A stretch of DNA of 13,296 nt from Betaproteobacteria bacterium (GCA_029858545.1 JAOUFA010000059.1:1-13296); one strand, 5' to 3'; counted from the first letter of the stretch, positions 1-7,412 are shown. Translations and numbers: made by a program. Notes: generated from the sequence alone by a model not told the origin.

Positions 1-783
1 AATGTTCAACGGCCGGTCGGCCGCGATCTTATCGAACTGCACCTGCTGCTTCAGACGGTAACCCGGCACGTAGGCCGCGACCCGCGCCACCATCTCGTCG
101 ATCGATTTGCGTATCGCGGCCTCGTCGGCGCCCGCCTCGGCGAGGCAGTACACCGTGTCGCGCATGATGAGCGGCGGCTCGGCCGGATTCAGGATGATGA
201 TCGCTTTGCCTTGCGCCGCGCCGCCCAGCTTGACGATGGCCCGCGAGGTGGTCTCGGTGAACTCGTCGATGTTGGCGCGCGTGCCCGGGCCGGCCGACTT
301 GCTCGCGATCGACGCGACGATTTCGGCGTAGTACACCTTGGCGATGCGCGAAACCGCGTGGACCATCGGAATCGTCGCCTGTCCGCCGCAGGTCACCATG
401 TTGATATTCGGGCTCGCCAGGTGTTCCTCCAGGTTCACCACCGGAATGACGTACGGGCCGATGGCCGCCGGCGTCAGATCGATCACCTGCACGCCGTGCT
501 TTTGCAGGACCGCGTTGTGCTGCGCATGCGCGCCGGCCGAAGTGGCATCGAAAGCGATTCGGATGCTCTTGAAATTGGGCAGCTTGACCAGCGCCTCGAC
601 CCCACCGCTCGTGGCCGCCACGCCCAGCCGCTCGGCTCTCGCCAGGCCGTCGGAAGCCGGATCGATGCCGACCATCGCACCCATCGAGAGGTGTTTGGAC
701 TTGCGCATCACCTTGATCATCAGGTCGGTGCCGATATTGCCCGAGCCGATGATCGCGACGGGAACGCGAACCTCTTCCTTCAT
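1..783 (-). CDS. mhpF: acetaldehyde dehydrogenase (acylating), MhpF/BphJ/DmpF type, 3' truncated by window edge
   Basis: NAD+- and CoA-dependent oxidation of acetaldehyde to acetyl-CoA, the last step of catechol meta-cleavage; the family works in complex with 4-hydroxy-2-oxovalerate aldolase, which channels acetaldehyde to it. Translation from ATG at 783 gives 261 residues running off the left edge. Seen: N-terminal dinucleotide-fold motif GSGNIGTD (residues 13-20), FDATSAGAH, and NMVTCGGQATIP with the catalytic cysteine at residue 132, the position it has in DmpF. The family is about 300-320 residues, so about 40-60 C-terminal residues lie outside. The start is supported by AGGAG at 790-794, six bases from ATG. 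It lies 110 bp past the antiporter operon on the same strand. The aldolase partner would be expected further left but is not visible. Identification is firm; membership of a meta-cleavage operon is inference. Confidence 0.95.
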   Translation of the reverse strand, partial: MKEEVRVPVAIIGSGNIGTDLMIKVMRKSKHLSMGAMVGIDPASDGLARAERLGVAATSGGVEALVKLPNFKSIRIAFDATSAGAHAQHNAVLQKHGVQVIDLTPAAIGPYVIPVVNLEEHLASPNINMVTCGGQATIPMVHAVSRIAKVYYAEIVASIASKSAGPGTRANIDEFTETTSRAIVKLGGAAQGKAIIILNPAEPPLIMRDTVYCLAEAGADEAAIRKSIDEMVARVAAYVPGYRLKQQVQFDKIAADRPLNI

Positions 784-893
784 GGCTTGCTCCTGCTGGA
801 AGACTCAGAACAATTATTTTACCCGGGCGAACCGGGGTCGGCGCAATTTTTCATCGCGCTCCCAGGAGGAATTGGCCGCCTGTCACCATGGAA
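784..893 (-). promoter_or_regulatory. intergenic region upstream of mhpF with a weak promoter candidate
   Basis: The 110 bp between the antiporter operon and mhpF hold an AT-rich island unusual for this window. On the minus strand TAAAAT (816-821) is a possible -10, with TTGCGC (841-846) as a poor -35 at a long 19-bp spacing. A 5-bp inverted repeat CCCGG-N5-CCGGG (822-836) lies in the spacer and could be an operator or a weak stem-loop. It is followed by TAAAATAATT rather than a T-tract, so it is not a convincing terminator. Readthrough from the antiporter operon into mhpF cannot be excluded. Confidence 0.25.
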
Positions 894-2585
894 CTAGAAG
901 TAGTACATCACCAGGTACACGGCGAGCAGGATGCTGATCCACAGCGCCATCGCCCCGGTCGACTGGGTGCGCGCGAGCGGGCCCGAGTTTGCATGCAAGT
1001 CCCGAACCGCGCGGCAAAGCGGTGTGGCCAGCCGCAGGCCAGCCTCCGCAACCGCCAGCCGGAAGGCGGCGATTCCCGCACCTGCCGCGCCAAGCAAGGC
1101 AGGCGCAAGTTTGCGATACGACCAGTCAGAGTCCAGATTCACCGCAGGCAATTCTGGCGGATAAATCCCGGTGCGCATCAGCACCGAGAACGCTAGCGCA
1201 GAAAACAACAGCAGTTGCAATTGCGTCACCACATGCGCCCCGGTATAGGGGACAAACGACACCGGGTACGGCAGCAGTGCGTAGAGAGCGTCCGGATAGA
1301 CGCCGATACCGACGCACAACGCTGCGGTCAGCCCCATGGCAAGCAGCATATTGCGCGGCGCTTCGGCGCAGCGGATTCCGGAATCGTGGCCGAAGAAAGC
1401 AAAATAAGGAATCTTGATCCCGGAATGGTGGAACACGCCGGCCGAAGCGAACAGCAGCACCAACCAGGTGATCACATATCCGCCGTCCGCCGCAGCAGTC
1501 AAGATCAGCGCCTTGCTGATGAAGCCGCTGAACAGCGGAAACGCGGATATGGACGCCGCGCCGACGATGCAGAACCCCGTGGTCCAGGGCATCGACTTGT
1601 ACAGCCCGCCGAGCTGCGAGCCGTTGACCGTGCCCGCGCGCAGCAGCACCGCTCCCATCGACATGAACAACAAGGCCTTGTACAAGATGTGCGAGAACGC
1701 ATGCGCCACCGTGCCGTCGATCGCAAGCTCGGTGCCTATGCCCACGCCCACGACCATGAAGCCGAGCTGGTTGTTGAGACTGTAGGCAAGCACCCGCCGC
1801 AGATCATTCTCGATCACGGCGTAGAAAATCGGAAATGCGGTCATCAGCGCGCCGACCCAGATCAGCATCTCGGTGCCGGCGTAGCCGCGCGCGAGCGCGT
1901 ACACCGCCAGTTTGGTCGTAAAAGCGGACAGCCACACGCTGCCCGTGACTGTTGCCTCCGGGTAAGCATCCTGCAACCAGTTGTGCAGCAGCGGGAAAGC
2001 GCATTTGATCCCGAAAGCGAGCAGGATCAGCCACCCGCCGGGAGTGGCCAGGCCGAGCAGGTCGAACCGGATCGATCCGCTTGCCTGGTAGTGCAGCGCC
2101 GCTCCCGCGAGCAGCAGCATGCCGGACGCAAGCTGTACCAGCAGGTAGCGCATCGCCGCGCGCCGCGCGCGCTCCGTGCGCCGCGCCCAGATGAGCACCA
2201 CCGAAGTCACTGCGGTGAGTTCCCAGAAGACGAATAGCGTGATCAGGTCACCGGCAAATACCGCGCCCAGCGCGCTTCCCGCGTAGGCGAGCGCCGACAC
2301 CTGCTGGTACGGGTCGTCCTCATGCAGCGAATAGATGACGTTCAGCAGCGTAGCGAGGATGAAGATATAACCAAACACGAGGCTAAGGCGGTCCACCCGC
2401 ATCAGCACAAGGGTCTCGCCGAGAAAGCCGGCGTGCGCATGGTCTCCGAGCGGCATCGACAGCAGATGCGCGAGCGCGAGCACCGGCAGCGCCAGCATCC
2501 AGGCGGCGCGCACGCGGCCGCGCAGGAGCGGAACGGCAAGCGCGCCGAGGATCATGATCAGCGCGGTGGGAAACTCAGCGCTCAT
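894..2585 (-). CDS. third antiporter-like subunit of the Mrp-type complex (MrpD/NuoM/NuoN-like, with C-terminal extension)
   Basis: A 563-residue polytopic membrane protein of the proton-translocating antiporter family (MrpA/MrpD, NuoL/M/N). Key channel residues are visible: Glu122 in LFVFWELTAVTS, Lys194 in AFGIKCAFPLLHNWL, Lys225 in AFTTKLAVYAL, and HAFSHILYKALLF (295-307). A C-terminal part beyond about residue 470 carries NLDSDWSYRK (483-492) and a final membrane helix; I associate this D-x-D-W-x-Y-R segment with antiporter subunits of MBH/Hyf-type and Mrp-like complexes. The ATG at 2585 is chosen because GGAGGA (2591-2596) lies five bases upstream; in-frame codons further upstream would run deep into the preceding gene. 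It overlaps the end of the 82-residue gene by 11 bases. It is last in the operon. Family certain; ion specificity unknown. Confidence 0.9.
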   Translation of the reverse strand: MSAEFPTALIMILGALAVPLLRGRVRAAWMLALPVLALAHLLSMPLGDHAHAGFLGETLVLMRVDRLSLVFGYIFILATLLNVIYSLHEDDPYQQVSALAYAGSALGAVFAGDLITLFVFWELTAVTSVVLIWARRTERARRAAMRYLLVQLASGMLLLAGAALHYQASGSIRFDLLGLATPGGWLILLAFGIKCAFPLLHNWLQDAYPEATVTGSVWLSAFTTKLAVYALARGYAGTEMLIWVGALMTAFPIFYAVIENDLRRVLAYSLNNQLGFMVVGVGIGTELAIDGTVAHAFSHILYKALLFMSMGAVLLRAGTVNGSQLGGLYKSMPWTTGFCIVGAASISAFPLFSGFISKALILTAAADGGYVITWLVLLFASAGVFHHSGIKIPYFAFFGHDSGIRCAEAPRNMLLAMGLTAALCVGIGVYPDALYALLPYPVSFVPYTGAHVVTQLQLLLFSALAFSVLMRTGIYPPELPAVNLDSDWSYRKLAPALLGAAGAGIAAFRLAVAEAGLRLATPLCRAVRDLHANSGPLARTQSTGAMALWISILLAVYLVMYYF

Positions 2586-2823
2586 AGTAATCCTCCGGGC
2601 GCTTGAGGATCCGGCGCAGCGCCTTGGCCGCGAGCACCAGCCCGACGCAAGCAAAAAAACCGAAGAAGCCGAAAAAACCGAACCATTCGGCGAAATCGTA
2701 CGCCTCGTGCTTGTGCACCAGCGGGTCGATGAGCAGCAACAGGATGCACACGACCCAGACCGCGCGATAGACGATCGTCACGTTCTCCTTGCGGTCTAGC
2801 CAGTATTTCTTGGTTTCGCGCAT
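2575..2823 (-). CDS. small two-helix membrane protein of the Mrp-type operon, function unknown
   Basis: Eighty-two residues: a charged N-terminus (RETKKYWLDRKEN), a hydrophobic helix at about 17-36, a short loop with HKHE, a second helix at about 47-67, and a basic then acidic tail ending PEDYYER. The second helix opens with a three-fold Gly-Phe-Phe repeat, glycines at 49, 52 and 55. The start is supported by GGAG at 2829-2832, five bases before ATG. It begins 16 bases after the preceding antiporter-like gene and overlaps the next by 11 bases, so it is a genuine operon member. From memory, similar short proteins with aromatic-glycine repeats and a DEDYY-like tail occur beside proteobacterial mrp-type clusters, but I could not check this. 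An accessory or assembly subunit is a guess. Confidence 0.85.
   Translation of the reverse strand: MRETKKYWLDRKENVTIVYRAVWVVCILLLLIDPLVHKHEAYDFAEWFGFFGFFGFFACVGLVLAAKALRRILKRPEDYYER
2591..2596 (-). promoter_or_regulatory. strong ribosome binding site fixing the start at 2585
   Basis: GGAGGA on the minus strand, five bases before ATG 2585 and inside the 3' end of the upstream small gene. It decides the start of the third antiporter-like gene against an in-frame extension of 23 residues whose sequence is Arg-rich and unlike the family. Confidence 0.8.
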
Positions 2824-2839
2824 ATCGGCTCCGGCGTGA

Positions 2840-4294
2840 TCAGATCCCCGCCAACTGCCGTGCCAACGCCAGCGGTATCTGCGGGTAGAAAAACAGCCCC
2901 ACCGTCAACGCGGCGGTGGCGCAGAGCGCGAGCACCATCGGCAGCGGCGCCTCGCCGTGAGCGGCGCCCTCGGGCGGCAGCCGGAAGAACGCGGCATAGA
3001 GAATGGGGAGAAAATACGCGGCGTTGAGCAGCGCGCTCACGCCGAGCACCACCATCAACAGATGGTGGCCACTCGCGGCCGCGCCCTGGAAGATGAACCA
3101 CTTGCTCACGAAGCCGACCGCAGGCGGCACGCCGATCAGGGACATTGCGCCCACCGCAAACGCGCCCATGGTCCAGGGCATGCGCCGGCCGATGCCGTCC
3201 AGTTGGCTCACCTCGGTCTTGTGCGACGCCGTATAGATCGCGCCGGCGGCGAAAAACAGCGTGATCTTGCTCACCGCATGCGCGGCGATATGCAGGGCCG
3301 CCCCCATAATCGAGAGCGGCGCGAGCAACGACGCCGACAGCACAACATAGGACAGCTGGCTCACGGTGGAGTAGGCGAGCCGGCGCTTGAGGTTGTCCGC
3401 GCGCAGCGCCACGATGGACGCGGCGATGATGGTGAAACCGGCCACCACCGGCAACCAGTCTACGCTCGCGAGGCCCGCGATCCGGTCTACGCCGAACACG
3501 TACACGATCACCTTCACCACCGAGAACACTCCCGCCTTCACCACCGCGACCGCATGCAACAGCGCGGACACCGGCGTCGGCGCCACCATCGCCGCCGGCA
3601 GCCAGCGATGGAAAGGCATCAGCGCCGCCTTGCCGATGCCGAACATGTACAAGGCCAGCAGTCCGCCCATGGCCGCATTCGACAGCCCGCCGCCCAATAT
3701 CCCGCCGCGGGCGAATTCCAGCGTGCCCGCGACCGACCAGGTGATGACGATCGCCGGCAGCAGCAACACGATCGATGTCCCGAGCAGCACGCCCAGATAC
3801 AGCCGCCCGCCGCGACGTGCCTCCTCGCCGCCGTGATGCGTCACCAGCGGATAGGTGATCAGCGTGAGCGCCTCATAGAACAGGTACAGCGTGAGCAGGT
3901 TTGCGCTGAACGCGATTCCGATGGTGCAGGCGAGCGCCAGCGCGAAGCAGACATAGAAGCGCGTCTGCCGCGGCTCCCGATTGGCGCGCATATAGCCGAT
4001 CGAATAGAGCGAATTGACGATCCACAGGGTCGAAGCCACCAGCGCGAACAGCATGCCCAGCGGCTCGATGCGAAACGAAATCGCGATTCCGGGCAGCATC
4101 TCGACCAGCGACAACTGCGGCTGCGCCCCGCCCAGCACCGGTCCGAGCAGCGACAGCACGCACCACAGCAGGCCGGTCGCTGTCGCGAGCGTCACCGTCT
4201 CGCGCAGATCCGGCCGCCGGCCGCAGGCGGCGATCGCCAGCGCCCCGAGCGCGGGGACGCCGAGCGCGGCAACGATGAGCCCCTCCGCACTCAC
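2840..4294 (-). CDS. antiporter-like subunit resembling the N-terminal (NuoL-like) half of MrpA
   Basis: A 484-residue polytopic membrane protein. Channel signatures are Glu141 in YLFYEALTLITYPLV, Lys222 in GIGKAALMPFHRWLP, Lys253 in HAVAVVKAGVF and HAVSKITLFFAAGAI. The stretch LPAAMVAPTPVSALLH (232-247) is close to the MrpA/NuoL motif and unlike the MrpD form seen in the preceding gene; YSIGYM (97-102) is also NuoL/MrpA-like. Standard MrpA is about 770-800 residues because it continues into DUF4040 and MbhE-like domains. Here those are encoded separately at 6559-7080, so I read this as the N-terminal part of a split MrpA. It starts with GTG at 4294, overlapping the stop of the preceding mrpD by four bases (GTGA). 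The family is clear; the MrpA assignment over MrpD rests on these motifs. Confidence 0.9.
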   Translation of the reverse strand: MSAEGLIVAALGVPALGALAIAACGRRPDLRETVTLATATGLLWCVLSLLGPVLGGAQPQLSLVEMLPGIAISFRIEPLGMLFALVASTLWIVNSLYSIGYMRANREPRQTRFYVCFALALACTIGIAFSANLLTLYLFYEALTLITYPLVTHHGGEEARRGGRLYLGVLLGTSIVLLLPAIVITWSVAGTLEFARGGILGGGLSNAAMGGLLALYMFGIGKAALMPFHRWLPAAMVAPTPVSALLHAVAVVKAGVFSVVKVIVYVFGVDRIAGLASVDWLPVVAGFTIIAASIVALRADNLKRRLAYSTVSQLSYVVLSASLLAPLSIMGAALHIAAHAVSKITLFFAAGAIYTASHKTEVSQLDGIGRRMPWTMGAFAVGAMSLIGVPPAVGFVSKWFIFQGAAASGHHLLMVVLGVSALLNAAYFLPILYAAFFRLPPEGAAHGEAPLPMVLALCATAALTVGLFFYPQIPLALARQLAGI

Positions 4295-5772
4295 CGCACG
4301 CCCCCGAGCAGAAATTCAACCGCATGCCTCGCGCCGTCCAGCACATATCCGGTGTCGATGCCGAAATAGACGCAGCCCCCGACCATGATCCAGGCCGGAA
4401 TCAGCATCGACGCCGGCGCTTCGTTGCGCGTCGCCGCGGAAGACTCGGGCACGCGAAAATAGGCTGTTTCGACGAAGCGCCAGACGTAGGCCAGCGCGAT
4501 GAGCGAGCTGGCCACGATCAATGCCACCAGCGACCAATAGCCGTGTTCGATGGCGCCCAGCACGAGATGCCACTTGCTGATGAAGCCCGCGGTGCCGGGA
4601 ATGCCGATCAGGCTCATCCCGCCGAGCACGATGCCAAACGAGGTGAGCGGCATGGTCCTGCCAAGTCCGGCGACCCGCTGCAGCCCGGTTGCGCCGACCC
4701 GCAGCGCGACGCCGCCGAGCAGCAGAAAGATCGCTCCCTTGGTCAGGCCATGATTGAACAAATGCACCACCGCGCCGGTCAGTCCCGCCTGGTTCGCCAA
4801 CCCCATGCCGAGCGTGACATACCCGATCTGGGCCACGCTCGAATAGGCGAACATGCGTTTGAGATCGCGCTGGAACACCGCCACCAGCGATGCGCTCACC
4901 ACCGCGATCACCGAGAGCGCGATCAGGACTTCCGCCATCGCCAGCCGGCCGAACACCAGCGGCACGCCGAATACCAGGAAATAAAAGCGCAGCAATACGT
5001 AGACCGATACCTTGGTCGCGCTGGCGGCAAGGAATGCGGTGATCGCCGACGGTGCGTACGTATAGGCGTTCGGTAGCCAGAAGTGCAGCGGAAAGAGCGC
5101 CAGCTTCAGCCCCACCCCGGCGGTGATGAAGGCGAGCGCGGCCAGGACCGGACGGATTTCATGGACCTCACGCAGCCGCTGCGCGAGGTCGGCGAGATTG
5201 AGCGTGCCCGTCATGAGATACAGCAATCCCACGCCGATGATGTAGAACGTGGCACCGATGGTGCCGAGCACCAGGTACTGGTAGGCCGCCAGCAACGCGC
5301 GACGGTTGCGTCCGAGCGCAATCAGCACATAGGTGGACAGCGACGAGATTTCGAGGAAAACGAATAGGTTGAATGCGTCGCCGGTGATCGTGATGCCGAG
5401 CAAACCGGCGAGGCAGAGCGAATACATGGTGAAGAACAGATAGTGCTGGTCGCGCGGCAACTCGGCGGCGACGCTCGCCCGCGCGTACGGCGCGACGATC
5501 GCCGCGACCAGGCTGACGAGCACCAGCACGAACGAATTGAGCGCATCGACCCGGTACTCGATGCCCCAGGGCGGCGGCCAGTTGCCGATGGCGTACGATA
5601 TCGGGCCGCTCTCGCGCACCGTGAACGCGAGCGCCAGCGCGATCGCGAGCGCGGTCCAGCTCACTGCGACGGCGAGCAACCACGCGAAGATCCCGCGCCG
5701 CACCAGCAGCATGAGCGGCGCCGCCAGCAGCGGCACCACCACCTGCAGCGCCGGAAGATGGCCGCCGATCAC
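4291..5772 (-). CDS. mrpD: Na+/H+ antiporter subunit D (MrpD/MnhD)
   Basis: A 493-residue membrane protein with about 14 predicted helices, the usual length for MrpD. Conserved residues are present: Glu141 in NLFVFLEISSLSTYVL, Lys223 in GVGLKLALFPLHFWLPNAY, Lys254 in SATKVSVYVLLR, and HLFNHGLTKGAIFLLLGG. These correspond to the helix-5 glutamate and helix-7 lysine required for antiport in characterised MrpD proteins. It starts with GTG at 5772, which overlaps the mrpC stop as GTGA, and its own stop overlaps the next gene the same way. It follows mrpC as in mbhG-mbhH and the usual mrpC-mrpD order. It acts in the inner membrane as one of three antiporter-like channels encoded here. Confidence 0.95.
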   Translation of the reverse strand: MIGGHLPALQVVVPLLAAPLMLLVRRGIFAWLLAVAVSWTALAIALALAFTVRESGPISYAIGNWPPPWGIEYRVDALNSFVLVLVSLVAAIVAPYARASVAAELPRDQHYLFFTMYSLCLAGLLGITITGDAFNLFVFLEISSLSTYVLIALGRNRRALLAAYQYLVLGTIGATFYIIGVGLLYLMTGTLNLADLAQRLREVHEIRPVLAALAFITAGVGLKLALFPLHFWLPNAYTYAPSAITAFLAASATKVSVYVLLRFYFLVFGVPLVFGRLAMAEVLIALSVIAVVSASLVAVFQRDLKRMFAYSSVAQIGYVTLGMGLANQAGLTGAVVHLFNHGLTKGAIFLLLGGVALRVGATGLQRVAGLGRTMPLTSFGIVLGGMSLIGIPGTAGFISKWHLVLGAIEHGYWSLVALIVASSLIALAYVWRFVETAYFRVPESSAATRNEAPASMLIPAWIMVGGCVYFGIDTGYVLDGARHAVEFLLGGVR

Positions 5773-6134
5773 CCGCCTTCTTCCCCGACGCTGTCCATGT
5801 CGAGGATCTCGTCCTCCTCGATGCTGTCGTAGGCTTCGCGGATACGCACCACGATGGCCAGCCCGAGCGCGAGCGTCGCGACGCCGACGACGATCGCGGT
5901 CAGAATCAGCACATGCGGCAGAGGATTGGAGTAGGTGCTGAACGACGCGGCCAGGATCGGCGCGGTGCCGCCGATCAGCTTGCCCGGCGCGATGTAGAGC
6001 AGATACACCGAGGTCTGAAAGATGCCCAGGCCGATCAGCTTCTTCACCAGGTTGCCGCGCGCGATGACGATGTACAGCCCCGCGACCATCAGGAAGATCG
6101 TCACCCAGTAGCTGTAGTGTCCGGCCAAGCTCAT
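5769..6134 (-). CDS. mrpC: Na+/H+ antiporter subunit C (MrpC/MnhC, NuoK-like)
   Basis: A 121-residue protein with three hydrophobic segments, homologous to NuoK of complex I. Signatures are LIGLGIFQTSVYLLYI (about 35-50) and NPLPHVLILTAIVVGVA, the most conserved block of the family. The C-terminal tail is strongly acidic (SIEEDEILDMD) and presumably cytoplasmic. The ATG at 6134 overlaps the mrpB stop by four bases (ATGA) and is preceded by a GGGGAA purine stretch. It is needed for assembly and ion conduction of the Mrp complex in characterised systems. Confidence 0.95.
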   Translation of the reverse strand: MSLAGHYSYWVTIFLMVAGLYIVIARGNLVKKLIGLGIFQTSVYLLYIAPGKLIGGTAPILAASFSTYSNPLPHVLILTAIVVGVATLALGLAIVVRIREAYDSIEEDEILDMDSVGEEGG

Positions 6135-6562
6135 GCCTGTTCCCCGCTTCGCTGCCGGCCGGCGAACATGTAGAAGACTTTCAGCATGACTCCCGAAACG
6201 GTAATGGCGACGCCCGCCTCGACCCAGAAGATGCCGCGCTCCTGGCCATGCACGGTGTCGTGCGCCAGCACGAAATAATCGAGATAGTTGCCCCCCAGCA
6301 GAACGCCGAGCACCCCTACCCCCCCGTACACCAGCACGCCCGCACCGATCATCGTCTCGACGATCCAGTCGGGTGCGAAGCGGCGGGCGGCAGGCAGCCC
6401 GAAGATGACGGCGTAGAAGATCACTGCGGCGGCGGTGATCACGCCGGCTTGGAAGCCGCCCCCGGGACCGAAATCACCGTGGAACTGCACGTAGAACGCG
6501 AACAGCAATACGAACGGAATGAGCAGCTTGCCCAGAACGCGCAGCACCAGATCGCGGGTCAT
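6131..6562 (-). CDS. mrpB: Na+/H+ antiporter subunit B (MrpB/MnhB, MbhF-like)
   Basis: A 143-residue membrane protein with about four helices. The hallmark HGDFGPGGGFQAGV (residues 28-41) is unmistakably MrpB, followed by a conserved GNYLDYF segment near residue 92. The start at 6562 overlaps the stop of the upstream MbhD-MbhE-like gene (ATGA), with GGAG eight bases upstream. The family is a structural subunit of the Mrp complex and corresponds to MbhF of archaeal membrane-bound hydrogenase. Its place directly after the MbhDE-like gene matches the mbhD-E-F order. Confidence 0.95.
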   Translation of the reverse strand: MTRDLVLRVLGKLLIPFVLLFAFYVQFHGDFGPGGGFQAGVITAAAVIFYAVIFGLPAARRFAPDWIVETMIGAGVLVYGGVGVLGVLLGGNYLDYFVLAHDTVHGQERGIFWVEAGVAITVSGVMLKVFYMFAGRQRSGEQA

Positions 6563-7080
6563 CGTTTCGACTCCGGACCGCGGCGCCGCCGCAGCAATGC
6601 GATCACGCCGGCGCCGGCAGTGAATACCACGGTGGTCTCGCCCAGGGTGTCATAGCCACGATAGCTCGCGAGCACCGAAGTGACCACATTCGGCACCCCG
6701 GTTTCGCGCAGCGAATCGACCAGGTAGCGCGGCACGACATGAACGTGGATGGCGGCGAGCGGATCCGAAAATGCCGGCAGGCCGAACGTGCCGTAGACCA
6801 GCGCCGCGCCGATAACGATGGCCACCACGAGCGGCAGCAAAGGACGGCGCAGCGGCTTGACCTCGTCCCCGCGGGTCAAGTACAGCGCCCCCAGCAGGAG
6901 CACCGTCGACATCCCGGCCCCGACCGACGCCTCGGTCATTGCCACGTCGACCGCGTCCAGTGCCACCAGCGCGGTGGCCATCAGAAAGCTGTAGAGGGAA
7001 CCGAATACCACCACCGCAAACAGATTGCGTTGCACCACGATCGCCACGGTCAGTATCGCCATCATGGTGAGCAGCGTCAT
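6559..7080 (-). CDS. fused MbhD (DUF4040)-MbhE-like subunit, equivalent to the C-terminal part of MrpA
   Basis: A 173-residue membrane protein with two recognisable parts. The N-terminal part carries LDAVDVAMTEASVGAGMSTV (41-60), the DUF4040 / MrpA C-terminal / MbhD signature. The C-terminal part carries VTSVLASYRGYDTLGETTVV (133-152), the MbhE-like signature. In ordinary MrpA these follow the NuoL-like domain in one chain; in archaeal MBH they are separate genes mbhD and mbhE. Here they form one polypeptide apart from the NuoL-like part. The first ATG is at 7080, five bases after the mrpG stop, but lacks a good ribosome binding site. AGGAGGA at 7102-7108 sits upstream, so a non-ATG start at 7098 (ATC) is possible, adding Ile-Glu-Thr-Leu-Ile-Val. 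The stop overlaps mrpB. Confidence 0.92.
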   Translation of the reverse strand: MTLLTMMAILTVAIVVQRNLFAVVVFGSLYSFLMATALVALDAVDVAMTEASVGAGMSTVLLLGALYLTRGDEVKPLRRPLLPLVVAIVIGAALVYGTFGLPAFSDPLAAIHVHVVPRYLVDSLRETGVPNVVTSVLASYRGYDTLGETTVVFTAGAGVIALLRRRRGPESKR

Positions 7081-7085
7081 GACGA

Positions 7086-7412
7086 TCAGCGTTTCGATGG
7101 ATCCTCCTCGGGGGCGAGCAGCGGCTGCACGCCGCGCGCTCGTGCCGCCTTGGCGAGCGCGTGCGTGGCCGTCGGGCTCGTGAAAAAAATCAGCAAACCG
7201 ATCATCACGAGCTTCACCGCGATCAGGCTGAAGCCGGCCTGCAGCAGCAGACCGAACAGCATCAGTCCCGCGCCCGCGGTATCGGCAATACTCGCTGCGT
7301 GCATGCGCGTATAGAAATCTGGCATGCGCACCATGCCAAGCGTGCCGACCACGCAGAAGGCGCCGCCGGCGACGATAGCGATCCAGCTCACAACATCCGC
7401 GAGCATGCTCAC
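7086..7412 (-). CDS. mrpG: Na+/H+ antiporter subunit G (MrpG/MnhG, MbhC-like)
   Basis: A 108-residue protein with three hydrophobic segments. The block GTLGMVRMPDFYTRMHAAS (about 23-41) with following DTAGAG is the MrpG family signature. I place the start at GTG 7412, overlapping the mrpF stop as GTGA, which matches other junctions of the operon; an ATG two codons later (7406) is an alternative. The hydrophilic C-terminus ends EEDPSKR. Small subunits E, F and G are required for assembly or stability of Mrp complexes in characterised bacteria. Confidence 0.93.
   Translation of the reverse strand: MSMLADVVSWIAIVAGGAFCVVGTLGMVRMPDFYTRMHAASIADTAGAGLMLFGLLLQAGFSLIAVKLVMIGLLIFFTSPTATHALAKAARARGVQPLLAPEEDPSKR

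Noticed and set aside
822..836. CCCGG-N5-CCGGG as a rho-independent terminator of the mrp operon
   Set aside because: Stem is only five pairs and is followed by TAAAATAATT rather than a run of T.
211..937. Plus-strand open frames opposite mhpF
   Set aside because: The minus strand encodes an unmistakable acetaldehyde dehydrogenase with catalytic Cys132; the plus-strand frames are shadows.
888..1196. Plus-strand frame preceded by AGGAGGA at about 867
   Set aside because: The purine stretch is well over ten bases from the ATG, the frame runs antisense to the third antiporter-like gene and its product is Arg/Gln-rich with no domain.
1215..2237. 340-codon open frame on the plus strand opposite the third antiporter-like gene
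   Set aside because: Same Arg/His/Gln-rich antisense composition, no ribosome binding site support, no family resemblance.
2957..4369. 470-codon open frame on the plus strand opposite the MrpA-like gene
   Set aside because: Composition is dominated by Arg, His, Gln and Glu with no hydrophobic core or recognisable motif; it mirrors a strong membrane-protein gene on the other strand and is a high-GC antisense artefact.
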